Notes under the pieces: model-generated
Seen by the model: only the letters and a program-made list of their open reading frames with translations
Database searches by the model: none
Told to the model about the DNA's origin: nothing
Shown: positions 14,740-23,934 of the stretch, piece after piece
How the letters are laid out: every line of letters begins with the position of its first letter
How positions within the stretch are numbered: position 1 is the first letter of the stretch
Translations under genes and position numbers: made by a program
Assembly (NCBI GenBank): GCA_024279685.1
Contig: JAJRRI010000027.1
Coordinates: forward strand, 1-34,331
Direction: 5' to 3'
Source: Verrucomicrobiota bacterium
GTDB taxonomy: Bacteria > Verrucomicrobiota > Kiritimatiellia > Kiritimatiellales > Pontiellaceae
Length of the DNA stretch: 34,331 bases

Positions 14740-15455
14740 AATTAAATGACACCGAAGCGTCGGATAGGCCGCAGGCAGAAAGGATTCGTTGACTTACAAA
14801 AAATAACACCCTGTATACAGGGCGGATGAAGACGATGAGTTACGAGACCAGATAAGCACCTGGACGGTGACTCGTGCGGTCTGACAAAGGGGCTACCGGG
14901 GTGCTCGAACAGACCCGCGATGTCGAAAATAAGCTCCCTTTCGCCATGATCGGCTTCGACTGCGACAACGGAAGCGAGTTCCTCCACCATCATCTCACGC
15001 GTTACTTTTTACGCCGAAAGCAACCGGTTGGCCTCACGCGTAGCAGGCCGCACCACAAAAATGACAATGCCCATGCCGAGCAAAAGAACTGGATGCACGT
15101 GCGCGAACTGCTCGGCTATGACCGACTCAACAACCCGGCCATGTTTAAGGACATCAACGCGCTCTACCGCGACGGTGAAAAGCCTGCGGTATCCTGAGTG
15201 AAAAGTAGGAAGCCGCCTTGCAACATGCAATACGAATCACTCGATCCCTTCGTTCTGGGCAATCGGATTCAGCATCGACTTCGCAAGATTGAAAAAATGA
15301 AGAAAACCAAGGAGCTCGCCACAGTCGAGGAACCCGGGTCCCCCGACTGCCGCCACCCCTTGATAACCCCCGAATTAGAAGGGCCCCATTAATGCAGTCA
15401 AACGACCCCTCTTCTGCACCTCTACGGCGTCATTTATTAGTGAGGCAATGCGGGG
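14740..15455. mobile_element. Degenerate insertion-sequence remnant (integrase-core transposase; IS family uncertain)
   Basis: Decayed transposase plus flanking noncoding sequence between the multicopper oxidase and the cus genes; ends approximate. Confidence 0.5.
14850..15340 (+). pseudogene. Integrase-catalytic (DDE) transposase fragment, frameshifted
   Basis: 'FAMIGFDCDNGSEFLHHHLTRYF', 'TRSRPHHKNDNAHAEQKNWMHVRELLGYDR', then in another frame 'YESLDPFVLGNRIQHRLRKIEKMKK'; 5' part 'TWTVTRAV' is out of frame with 'TKGATGVLEQTRD'. Confidence 0.85.
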
Positions 15456-15471
15456 TTTATAGTTGAACGGA

Positions 15472-15597
15472 CTAATTATGCTTATGACTTTGGTGGTTTG
15501 GGCTTGCCGAACTGCCGTCCATGGATTGGCATCCTCCGACGAGAATGAGTGCGCTAAGTGTGGTGATAGCTAAGGTTATTTTCAGTATTCTTTTCAT
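15472..15597 (-). CDS. Small predicted lipoprotein, His-rich C-terminus (absent from the ORF track)
   Basis: MKRILKITLAITTLSALILVGGCQSMDGSSASPNHQSHKHN*; lipobox LVGGC; GGAG about 10 nt upstream; directly downstream of cusA. Confidence 0.75.
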   Translation of the reverse strand: MKRILKITLAITTLSALILVGGCQSMDGSSASPNHQSHKHN

Positions 15598-15613
15598 TCT
15601 ATTTCTCCATGTT

Positions 15614-18600
15614 TTATTTGTTTAACTTTTTGACCCGCTGTTCCTCAATCGCTGAATAGAGCACGGGAACCACGAGCATTGTGACCACCGCAATCAGCAT
15701 TCCGCCGAATGAGGGAATGGCCATCGGCACCATAATATCCGACCCGCGCCCGGTGGAGGTGAGGACGGGGAGTAGGGCCAGAATGGTGGTGGCCGTGGTC
15801 ATGAGGCAAGCTCGGACTCGGCGGTTTCCTGCAATCACCACGAGGTCTCGAACCTCTTTCTCCGACGTTGGCGTGTTTTCTCGGAAGCTCTGCGTGAGGT
15901 AGGTTCCCATCACAACCCCATCGTCGGTCGCAATGCCGAAGAGGGCTAAGAAGCCGACCCAAACCGCAACGCTCATGTTGATGGTCTGAACTTGGAAGAG
16001 GTTTCGCATTTCAACCCCGAAGAGATTGATATCCAAAAACCATGGTTGGGCGTAGAGCCAGATGAGAATGAATCCACCGGACCAGGCAATGAACACCCCC
16101 GTGAAAATAAGCAGGGTGGTGGCGGTTGATTTAAACTGGAGATAAATCAGCATGAAGATGGCAAAGAGCGCAATCGGCATCACCATGGCCAGTGTCTTGG
16201 AAGCGCGAAGCTGGTTTTCATAGTTTCCGGCAAAGTGATAGCTGATCCCGCGTGGAAGAATAAATTCACCACTATCAATCTTAGTCTGTAGATAGGCTTG
16301 GCATTGCTCGACTACATCCACTTCGGCATAGCCGGGCTTTTTATCGAACACGACGTAGCCCACGAGGAAGGTATCTTCGCTTTTAATATTTTGCGGTCCG
16401 CGCACATATTTAATTTCGGCGAGTTCGATGAGGGGAATTTGCTGCCCGTTGATGCCCGGAACGAGAATCCTATCGAGTGCTTCAATATTATCGCGCAGCT
16501 CGCGGTTATAGCGAACCCGAACGGGGAACCGTTCTCGACCTTCAATCGTTCCCGTCACCTTTTTCCCGCCAATCGCAATTTCGACGATGTCTTGGAAGTT
16601 TTTAATTTTAATTCCGTAGCGGGCGAGCGATTCGCGATCGGGGACGATTTCCAGATAGGGTTTTCCCACGATGCGGTCGGCCACTACGGCCGCCGGTTCG
16701 ACCGACGGAATTTCTTTCAGAAATCGTTCGATTTGGAGCCCCACCTTTTCGATGGTTTCCAGGTCGGGTCCCTGCACTTTCACACCCATCGGCGCGCGCA
16801 TGCCACTGGCAAGCATCACAATACGAGCCGCAATCGGCTGGAGTTTAGGGGCGGAAGTGGTGCCGGTAATTTTAGCCGCTTTCACAATCTCGTCCCAGAT
16901 ATCGTCGGGCGTTTGGATCTCTTCGCGCCATTGACGATAGGGCCGTCCACGGCGATCTTCGATGAGCTCGCCATTTTCATCGCGCACAAATTCGCCGCGT
17001 TTATATTTAAAGTTAATCCGTTGTCCGTCGAGCGAGCTTTTGTATTCGGGGATGTAGTTAATCACCGTTTCAATCATCGAGAGCGGGGCGGGATCGAGCG
17101 GGGTTTCGGCGCGGCCTAATTTGCCCACCACCGATTCCACTTCGGGGATGGATTGAATGGCCTTATCTTGCTTTTGAATAATATCGATCGCTTCGCCGAT
17201 GGAAGCATGCGTCATGGTGGTTGGCATAAACAAGAAGGAGCCTTCGTCGAGATCCGGCATAAACTCTTTCCCAAAGCCCGGGAAGGTGTGGGTCAACTTT
17301 TGACCGGGCGAGCTTTGTTTAATTCCGTCAGGGAGCCACCCGAAGGTTTTTTCAAATCCAAGCCAGCTCGTCACCCCAAAAATAAAGAGGGCTAGCGGGA
17401 TCGAAAGGAACGTTTTTTTATGAACCAAACACCACTTTAGCAACGGGGGGTAAAAATGCTGGAAGATCTTGAAGAACGAGAGCAATCCCGCCACGACTAA
17501 AGCGACAAAGGCTAGGTTGCGAATAAGACCACGTTCGGGGCCAAGGGGTTCCCAATCTACCGTGAGAAAAAATCCCACGGCGGCAATCGCCAAATAGATC
17601 GCAATACGAGGCGTCAGCGAGGAAATCTTTTTCGGCATATAGGGTTCGCCGAATCGGTATATTCCAATCAAAACGAGTAGAATTCCGCCGAGCACGGTGA
17701 ATTTAAAGGCCAGATAGATCCCGAAGAGAATGAGGGCTCCATTCAGCAGAGCGATCCATCGTTTTCCTTTCATCTTTCCGCAAAATAGCGTGTGCGAAGC
17801 TGCAGGGAGCATGGTTAGTGCAATCAGCACGGCGGCAACGAGCGCAAAGGTTTTTGTAAAGGCCAGCGGTTTGAAGAGCTTGCCTTCCGCGCCGATCATC
17901 GTGAAGACGGGGAGGAAACTGATTACAGTGGTTAAGACCGCGGTCAGCACCGCGCCTCCCACCTCGGAGGATGCCCGATGTACCACTTCTAATTTAGACT
18001 CTTTGGGGTCGGCTTGATCCAGATGGCGGAGAATATTTTCGCAGATGACGATGCCCAAATCCACAATGGTTCCGATGGCAATCACAATGCCCGAGAGCGC
18101 CACAATATTGGCCTGCACGTTAAACAGCTTCATGGCAATAAAGGTGAGCAATACGGCGAGCGGGAGCATCGAACTAATGACCAATCCACTCCGCAGATGC
18201 ATCACCATGATGAGGATAACGATAATGGTGATTAGAATCTGCTGGCCAATGGCTTCGTTGAGCGTTCCGAGGGTTTCATAGATCAGCCCCGTTCGGTCAT
18301 AAAAAGGGACGATAGAAACCCGGCTCAGCGTGACCCACTCCGGCCAACTTTCAACGGAGGTGCTCTGAAGGTATTCTTTCCACGGTTGTTGATTTAGCGC
18401 GTCTTCTTCAAAGGCATCAAACCCATGATTTAGCCCGAAAAGGTGGACGATTTCTCGGGTCGTTCTTTTGAAATCAACGATGGCTTTGGAAGGTAGAGCG
18501 TCCTTCGTTTGTTCGATTTTGTCTTTCACGTTTGAAATCACGCGTAACGGATTATCGCCATAACGAGCCACCACAACTCCTCCAACCACGGAAGCGCCGC

Positions 18601-19534
18601 CTTTATCGAGTGCACCCCGGCGCGTTGCGGGGCCGAGGGTCACGTTGGCCACGTGTTTCACAAGCACCGGCACGTTCTCGCCATTCACTTTGATGACGCT
18701 ATTTTCGATGTCCTCAACTTTTTTAATGAACCCGATTCCCCGGATGAAATATTCCACCCGGTTGACTTCGATGCTCTGGGCGCCCACGTCGATATTCGCG
18801 CCACGGACCGCGGCGTACACTTCGTCGACACTCACGCCATACGCGCGCATGGCATCGGGATCAACATCCACCTGATACTCCCGAACAAATCCCCCGATGG
18901 AGGCCACTTCGGCCACCCCGTCGGCGGCGAGAAGCCAGTATCGTGCATACCAATCCTGAATGGTTCGAAGCTCTTCGCCATCCCACCCGCCGGTGGGGTG
19001 GCCGTCGGGGTCGAGGCCTTCAAGCGTATACCAATACACTTGGCCGAGCGCCGTGGCATCGGGGCCGAGCGCCGGGCGTACGCCATCGGGCAAAGTGCCG
19101 GGCGGAAGGCTGTTGAGTTTTTCAAGAACGCGGGTACGCGACCAATAGAACTCGACGCCTTCCTTGAAGATGACGTAGATCGAAGAGATGCCGAACATGG
19201 AGTATGAGCGGATCGTTTTAACGCCCGGAATACCGAGCAGTTGAACCGTGAGGGGATAGCCAATTTGGTCTTCGATATCTTGCGGCGAGCGGCCCATCCA
19301 TTCGGTGAAAACAATCTGCTGGTTTTCGCCGATGTCTGGAATGGCATCAACCGCCACCGGATAGCGCTGCAACTCGCCCACTTTCCAGTCGAACGGTGCC
19401 ACCAAAATTCCGGCGAACATAACCGCCATGGTGAAGAGCGTCACCACGAGTTTATTCTCGAGGCAGAAGCGCATCAGCTTCCCGATTGCTGATTTTTGTT
19501 CGGGGGTCTGTTCAGGGAAGGTGGGGCTACTCAT
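15614..19534 (-). CDS. cusA: CusA/CzcA-family heavy-metal RND efflux pump
   Basis: ORF 15614-19546, likely start MSSPTFPEQ at 19534; 'IVFTEWMGRSPQDIEDQIGYPLTVQLLGIPGVKTIRSYSMFGISSIYVIF', 'DLDEGSFLFMPTTM', 'VVADRIVGKPYLEI', 'ATDDGVVMGTYL'; Met residues in MPTTM and RIVMLASGM suit Cu/Ag type. Confidence 0.95.
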   Translation of the reverse strand: MSSPTFPEQTPEQKSAIGKLMRFCLENKLVVTLFTMAVMFAGILVAPFDWKVGELQRYPVAVDAIPDIGENQQIVFTEWMGRSPQDIEDQIGYPLTVQLLGIPGVKTIRSYSMFGISSIYVIFKEGVEFYWSRTRVLEKLNSLPPGTLPDGVRPALGPDATALGQVYWYTLEGLDPDGHPTGGWDGEELRTIQDWYARYWLLAADGVAEVASIGGFVREYQVDVDPDAMRAYGVSVDEVYAAVRGANIDVGAQSIEVNRVEYFIRGIGFIKKVEDIENSVIKVNGENVPVLVKHVANVTLGPATRRGALDKGGASVVGGVVVARYGDNPLRVISNVKDKIEQTKDALPSKAIVDFKRTTREIVHLFGLNHGFDAFEEDALNQQPWKEYLQSTSVESWPEWVTLSRVSIVPFYDRTGLIYETLGTLNEAIGQQILITIIVILIMVMHLRSGLVISSMLPLAVLLTFIAMKLFNVQANIVALSGIVIAIGTIVDLGIVICENILRHLDQADPKESKLEVVHRASSEVGGAVLTAVLTTVISFLPVFTMIGAEGKLFKPLAFTKTFALVAAVLIALTMLPAASHTLFCGKMKGKRWIALLNGALILFGIYLAFKFTVLGGILLVLIGIYRFGEPYMPKKISSLTPRIAIYLAIAAVGFFLTVDWEPLGPERGLIRNLAFVALVVAGLLSFFKIFQHFYPPLLKWCLVHKKTFLSIPLALFIFGVTSWLGFEKTFGWLPDGIKQSSPGQKLTHTFPGFGKEFMPDLDEGSFLFMPTTMTHASIGEAIDIIQKQDKAIQSIPEVESVVGKLGRAETPLDPAPLSMIETVINYIPEYKSSLDGQRINFKYKRGEFVRDENGELIEDRRGRPYRQWREEIQTPDDIWDEIVKAAKITGTTSAPKLQPIAARIVMLASGMRAPMGVKVQGPDLETIEKVGLQIERFLKEIPSVEPAAVVADRIVGKPYLEIVPDRESLARYGIKIKNFQDIVEIAIGGKKVTGTIEGRERFPVRVRYNRELRDNIEALDRILVPGINGQQIPLIELAEIKYVRGPQNIKSEDTFLVGYVVFDKKPGYAEVDVVEQCQAYLQTKIDSGEFILPRGISYHFAGNYENQLRASKTLAMVMPIALFAIFMLIYLQFKSTATTLLIFTGVFIAWSGGFILIWLYAQPWFLDINLFGVEMRNLFQVQTINMSVAVWVGFLALFGIATDDGVVMGTYLTQSFRENTPTSEKEVRDLVVIAGNRRVRACLMTTATTILALLPVLTSTGRGSDIMVPMAIPSFGGMLIAVVTMLVVPVLYSAIEEQRVKKLNK

Positions 19535-21473
19535 GGTCTGCTCCAATCGGGTCTTGAATTTCGCCGCAACGCGCCATGGAGGCGCCGAAATACGGGTTTA
19601 AGATTTCATCACTGGACTGGAGCCATAACGCTCCGGTGTTATCAAAAGCCATGGAGCAATAGGCCTGCTGCACAGGCCGGTGGATCGGGAAAATCCGGAG
19701 CGTGAGTGCCCACTGTTTGGACAATGAGAAAAACGCATCGCGTTGCTTCTCGATCGAGGAGGCCTTTTGCAATTTAACGGTGTAAGCATTCAGGTTTTTC
19801 AGGTGATCCATCCACAGCATATGGCCTTCGCCTTCGAGTAATCCCATATCGACGTGTTGGAGTTTTTCCTTTAACTCATCGGCGGCGGTTTTCGCCGACT
19901 CCATGTCGTCGGTTCCGAGCGCTTGCTGGATGTTGAAATAGGCCGTAAGTGCCGCTTCAAGTTGTTGAGCAAAGGCGGCCGGAACGTCGACGGGTTGGGC
20001 GGCGGCCTGTAGATCATCGTGGTTCATTTCAGGGGAATCGTGCGATTCGCTGGGCGCGCTCATCATGCTCGGTTTGGCGCGGATTTGAAGTTCGGCATCC
20101 AATTTGAACGCCCCGCGAGTAACCACGCGCTCACCCTCTTCGAGCCCGCTGTTCACCACATAAAAATTACCGAGGCGCTGGCCTAATTGAACTTCCCGCC
20201 CCTCATAGCTTGGTTTTTCTTGGTCGGGGATTTCAACATAAACCACGGCGCGTTTTCCGGTTTTTAGGGCGGCGGTGACGGGGATGAGCAGGGGTGCATT
20301 TTCTTTGGCTTTGGAGACATAGCCAAGCGATTCTGCGGGCACTAACGGCATGTCGCACACATCGCAACTTCCCGGTCCGTCTTTTACGATTTCAGGATGC
20401 ATTGGGCTGATCCATTTCCCGGCGAGGCCGGCGTCCATAATACGGCCCCCTTCGGCGATCATGGGTTTGGCAATGGCGCGAACAAACATACCGGGTTTTA
20501 GTTTGAGCGTTGGGTTTTCAACAATCACACGCACTTTGGCCGTACGGCTGGCGGGGTTAATGATGGGGTCGATGAAGGAGATGGTTCCAGAGAAGGTTTC
20601 TCCGGGATACGCCTCGGTGGAAAATTCGACGTTTCCGCCATAGCGTAAGCCAGTGAGATCGCTTTCGTAGGCATCGAGTTGAACCCATATCATGGTGAGA
20701 TCGGCAATGGTGTAAATGCGCGTGCCGGTCTTCACATACATGCCTTCTTGCACATTTTTTTGAATTACAATACCCGAGCGGTTGGAATAAAGCGTCATGT
20801 GGTCGCTCGGGGTTCCGCGCGCTTCAATTTCAGCCACCTGTTCGGTGGTGAATCCCCAAAGGCGAAGTTTTTCGCGCGACGCAACAATCGTTTTTTCAGC
20901 GGTTTCGAGCAGGTAGGTGCTGTTCGAATTTTTCAATCTTTTTAGGGCTTGGATGGATTGGATAAGCTCTTCTTGCGCCGTGACTAATTCGGGGCTGTAG
21001 ATTTCGGCAAGGTGATCCCCTTTTAAAACAGAGACGCCCGTGTAATCAACAAATAGACGGTCAATTCGCCCTGCTACCCAGGAAGAAAGATACGACACGC
21101 GGGTTTCGTCGTAGTCGACTTTCCCGATCATCCGCACTTCCGCCGATGCAAAGCGGCGGGTTGCTTTTGAGGTTTCCAGTTCCATCAATTTGGCGGCATA
21201 AGGGCTCACGCGAATTTCGCGTTCGCCCAAGTCCTCGTCATCGCCAAGTTCGAGTGGGATGAGATCCATGAAGCAGATCGGGCACTGCCCTGCTTTTGGA
21301 AGTTTGAACTGTGGGTGCATAGAGCACGTCCACACTTGGGGCGCGGTCTCGACGTGCTCCGCGTGTTCATCGGGTGAAGCGCTTGAAGGGGAGGAGCCGG
21401 TGAGCCGACCGCCGACGAAGGCGATAATGACAACGACAATGAACGGGAGAATAATTTTTTTACCGAGTTTCAT
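19527..21473 (-). CDS. cusB: CusB-family RND periplasmic adaptor with two heavy-metal-binding domains and a C-terminal DUF3347-like domain
   Basis: 'WTCSMHPQFKLPKAGQCPICFMDLIPL', 'KWISPMHPEIVKDGPGSCDVCDMPLVPAESLGY'; adaptor core 'GRIDRLFVDYTGVSVLKGDHLAEIYSPELVTAQEEL'; C-term 'ALTAYFNIQQALGTDDMESAKTAADELKEKL'. Confidence 0.93.
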   Translation of the reverse strand: MKLGKKIILPFIVVVIIAFVGGRLTGSSPSSASPDEHAEHVETAPQVWTCSMHPQFKLPKAGQCPICFMDLIPLELGDDEDLGEREIRVSPYAAKLMELETSKATRRFASAEVRMIGKVDYDETRVSYLSSWVAGRIDRLFVDYTGVSVLKGDHLAEIYSPELVTAQEELIQSIQALKRLKNSNSTYLLETAEKTIVASREKLRLWGFTTEQVAEIEARGTPSDHMTLYSNRSGIVIQKNVQEGMYVKTGTRIYTIADLTMIWVQLDAYESDLTGLRYGGNVEFSTEAYPGETFSGTISFIDPIINPASRTAKVRVIVENPTLKLKPGMFVRAIAKPMIAEGGRIMDAGLAGKWISPMHPEIVKDGPGSCDVCDMPLVPAESLGYVSKAKENAPLLIPVTAALKTGKRAVVYVEIPDQEKPSYEGREVQLGQRLGNFYVVNSGLEEGERVVTRGAFKLDAELQIRAKPSMMSAPSESHDSPEMNHDDLQAAAQPVDVPAAFAQQLEAALTAYFNIQQALGTDDMESAKTAADELKEKLQHVDMGLLEGEGHMLWMDHLKNLNAYTVKLQKASSIEKQRDAFFSLSKQWALTLRIFPIHRPVQQAYCSMAFDNTGALWLQSSDEILNPYFGASMARCGEIQDPIGADHE

Positions 21474-21498
21474 AATGATTCCTTACGAGTTGATCCAT

Positions 21499-22245
21499 TT
21501 ACCAAGAAAAGTGATTCATTCCAAAAACAAGCAATCCGCCGAGGTGTCCTGTTGCTCCCACGATGAGCACACTTAGGCCAAGAGCGGTTCGATAGCGGCA
21601 GGTTCCCGTGCCTTTGCGATGGAGCCATTCGGAAAGCGCGGCGGTGAGGGTGATCCCGCCGAGCGTGGTGAATCCCAGGAGCTTATGCCGGAAGAGGATT
21701 GCCGAATAGTCGTCCGGATAGTGGGTGCCAGAAGCCGCTGCCAGGCCAAGGGGGATGGCAACAACGACTCCCAACACCGCAATAAGAAGGTTAAATCGAG
21801 CGGCATTCCGGAAGAGAGGAGTGCCGGTGAATAGAAATAAAAGCTCAGCGAGTGCCGCCGCCAAAATGAGCCCGATCGGGAGATGCACCGAAAGCGGGTG
21901 GAACTTTCCAAGAAAAGAAATCAGCTTGGCGAATCCGGTGCTGGCCGGATGATCCGCTTCGTGATCATGAGCGACCTCTTCTTTTACATGCGTATCGTCG
22001 GCGGCTGAAGGTTGTGGAAGTTTTTTTACATACGTCTCTGGGGTTTCAGAAAAAAGATATCTGCAGGTTTTGCAGCAGAGATAGATCCGCTCGCCCTCGT
22101 AATCGACGAATAGAGTGGGGTCGATGGGTTCCCCAAGCATAACGGGGCAGGTCAGCTGCTTCGGGATTTTTTCATGCCCTTCGCTGGCGTGTCCGGCCAG
22201 AGGAAAAAATGCGAAGAAGAAGAGGATAAGAGAGAGTGTTTTCAT
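21499..22245 (-). CDS. Secreted/membrane protein: YHS/TRASH-like metal-binding segment plus DUF2231-like membrane domain
   Basis: 'CPVMLGEPIDPTLFVDYEGERIYLCCKTCRYLFSETPETYVKKL' then 'FHPLSVHLPIGLILAAALAELLFLF' with 4 TM-like segments. Confidence 0.8.
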   Translation of the reverse strand: MKTLSLILFFFAFFPLAGHASEGHEKIPKQLTCPVMLGEPIDPTLFVDYEGERIYLCCKTCRYLFSETPETYVKKLPQPSAADDTHVKEEVAHDHEADHPASTGFAKLISFLGKFHPLSVHLPIGLILAAALAELLFLFTGTPLFRNAARFNLLIAVLGVVVAIPLGLAAASGTHYPDDYSAILFRHKLLGFTTLGGITLTAALSEWLHRKGTGTCRYRTALGLSVLIVGATGHLGGLLVFGMNHFSW

Positions 22246-22251
22246 TTTTTT

Positions 22252-23579
22252 TTACTCGTTCTCAACGAAGTTAGATGCCGCGTCGATTTTTAAAAAGTTG
22301 ATCCCAGAGAGTTGGGCGAGTTGAGCGCGAGCAATCAGGTGGTCGGCCCGGGCCCGTTCAAAGGCGAGTTGGAATTCGAGCAACATTCGCTCGGCGTCAA
22401 TGAGATTAAGAAATTCCATGCTGCCCGATTCATAGCCCTGCCGATTAACTTCTAACGATTGCTCGGCTTTTGGAATGAGGCTGTCGCGGTACAGGTTAAT
22501 TTTCCGGCCCGCATCGTTCAAGTTGAAAAGCGCTTGCCGAAGATCGGCATCAAGCGTCTGGCTGCGGTTTTCGAGTGTGAGTTGTGCGGCCATTTTTTGA
22601 TGCGATGCGGCCTCAATTTTTGCCCGATTTTTTCCAAACCAAATCGGGAGGGTAATGCCCACGGTTCCAATAAGTGGGTTATCCCCCCCTTCGGTATCGA
22701 TGTATTGCACGCCAAGAGAAAAGTCGGGGAACCGTTCGCGTTGAGCCAGTTTTACACGATGGTTACCTTGTTCAATCTGGTATCCCAATTCCGCAAGTTC
22801 AGGGCTGGCGCTCCGAGCTTTATTTTGGAGGTCTGCCGCATCGGTTTCAAGGGCTTGATAGGGGAGTTCGGCGGGCCACGGAAGTGGCGCTTCTGCCGGG
22901 CGGTTGAGGGCCGAATTGAGATTCGCAATTTGGGGGGCACGCAGATGCGAAAGCGAGGAGAGCCGGTCTTCGAGCCGTCCCAATTCAACTTGGGCCTGTA
23001 GAATGGCCGCCATGGGCGCACCCGCTTTGTATCGAGCACGTGCAACCTCTTCGAGACTTTGGATGAGTTGAATGCGGTCTTCGGTGATTTCGATGCTGCG
23101 TTTAAGGTAATGAAGTTCCGCATAAGCGCGGGCAATGGTGAGGTTTAAATTCAGTTTTTCACGCTGGTAGCGCGCGCCAACTCCGGCGGCGACGGCGGAG
23201 GCAATCTCCTTTTTCATGGAGAGCTTTCCAAATCCTGGAATCATTTGAGTCAGGCCAAATCGCTGATTTTGTGGTCCGGTTCGGGTTTCGACGGGTTCAA
23301 AGTAGTAGCCGTAGGCGAGCGTCGGATCGGGAAGCCCTTTTGCACGGAGATGATTTCTTCCGCGCCTTTCCATTGGCTAAAGGCGGCCTGAAGCCGAGGG
23401 TTATTCGTGGCCCCATATTCCAATGCGGATTGTAAGGTCAACTCCGATTCAAAGGGATCGGCATGAGCGCCGAATGTGAGTGCACAAAAGAGAGCGGAAC
23501 CACGAAAAACACGACGTACACGAAGTTGTTTCGGAGTGCATTTTTTTGGGGGATTAAATTCGTGTGGGGTTGTGTTCAT
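22252..23579 (-). CDS. cusC: TolC/CusC-family outer-membrane efflux protein, split by a -1 frame change
   Basis: N-terminal part 23250-23579 ('ESELTLQSALEYGATNNPRLQAAFSQWKGAEEIISVQKG'); continuation 22252-23373 ('GLPDPTLAYGYYFEPVETRTGPQNQRFGLTQMIPGFGKL...AELPYQ...'). Confidence 0.88.
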
Positions 23580-23597
23580 TCGTGATTCCTTATGCTT

Positions 23598-23912
23598 CTA
23601 GTGCTTGTGTCCGCTACATTTCTTTTTGGAAGTATCACTCTTTGTGGTCGCCTTATCGAGTTGTACGCCTTGGGCCTCAAGCTGGCTGATGTATTTTGCT
23701 GGATCCGCCTTGATCTTTCCAATGCATCCCGCGCAACACACATAAATACGCTTTCCATTCACATCGGCATACTGAGCGTTATTAATCTTTCCGCCCATGA
23801 CTGGACAGGTGGTTTGCTTCTTGTGTGCGTGGCCCTCTCCGGCCTGTACGGCAACGAGTCCCGTTCCTAGAATAATGGCCGTGAGTAGGGTGAGTGCTTT
23901 GTTTATTTTCAT
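23598..23912 (-). CDS. Small secreted YHS/TRASH-like metal-binding protein
   Basis: Signal peptide then 'GEGHAHKKQTTCPVMGGKINNAQYADVNGKRIYVCCAGCIGKIKADPAKYISQL...KKKCSGHKH'. Confidence 0.8.
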   Translation of the reverse strand: MKINKALTLLTAIILGTGLVAVQAGEGHAHKKQTTCPVMGGKINNAQYADVNGKRIYVCCAGCIGKIKADPAKYISQLEAQGVQLDKATTKSDTSKKKCSGHKH

Positions 23913-23934
23913 GGTACTGCTCCTTTTGGTTTGT

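Noticed and set aside
16298-17119. 273-aa plus-strand ORF antisense to cusA (also 18653-19207)
   Set aside because: Fully antisense to a strongly supported RND pump; His/Phe-rich composition is typical of a shadow frame.
22459-23001. 180-aa plus-strand ORF antisense to tolC
   Set aside because: Shadow frame; the minus-strand TolC homology is convincing.
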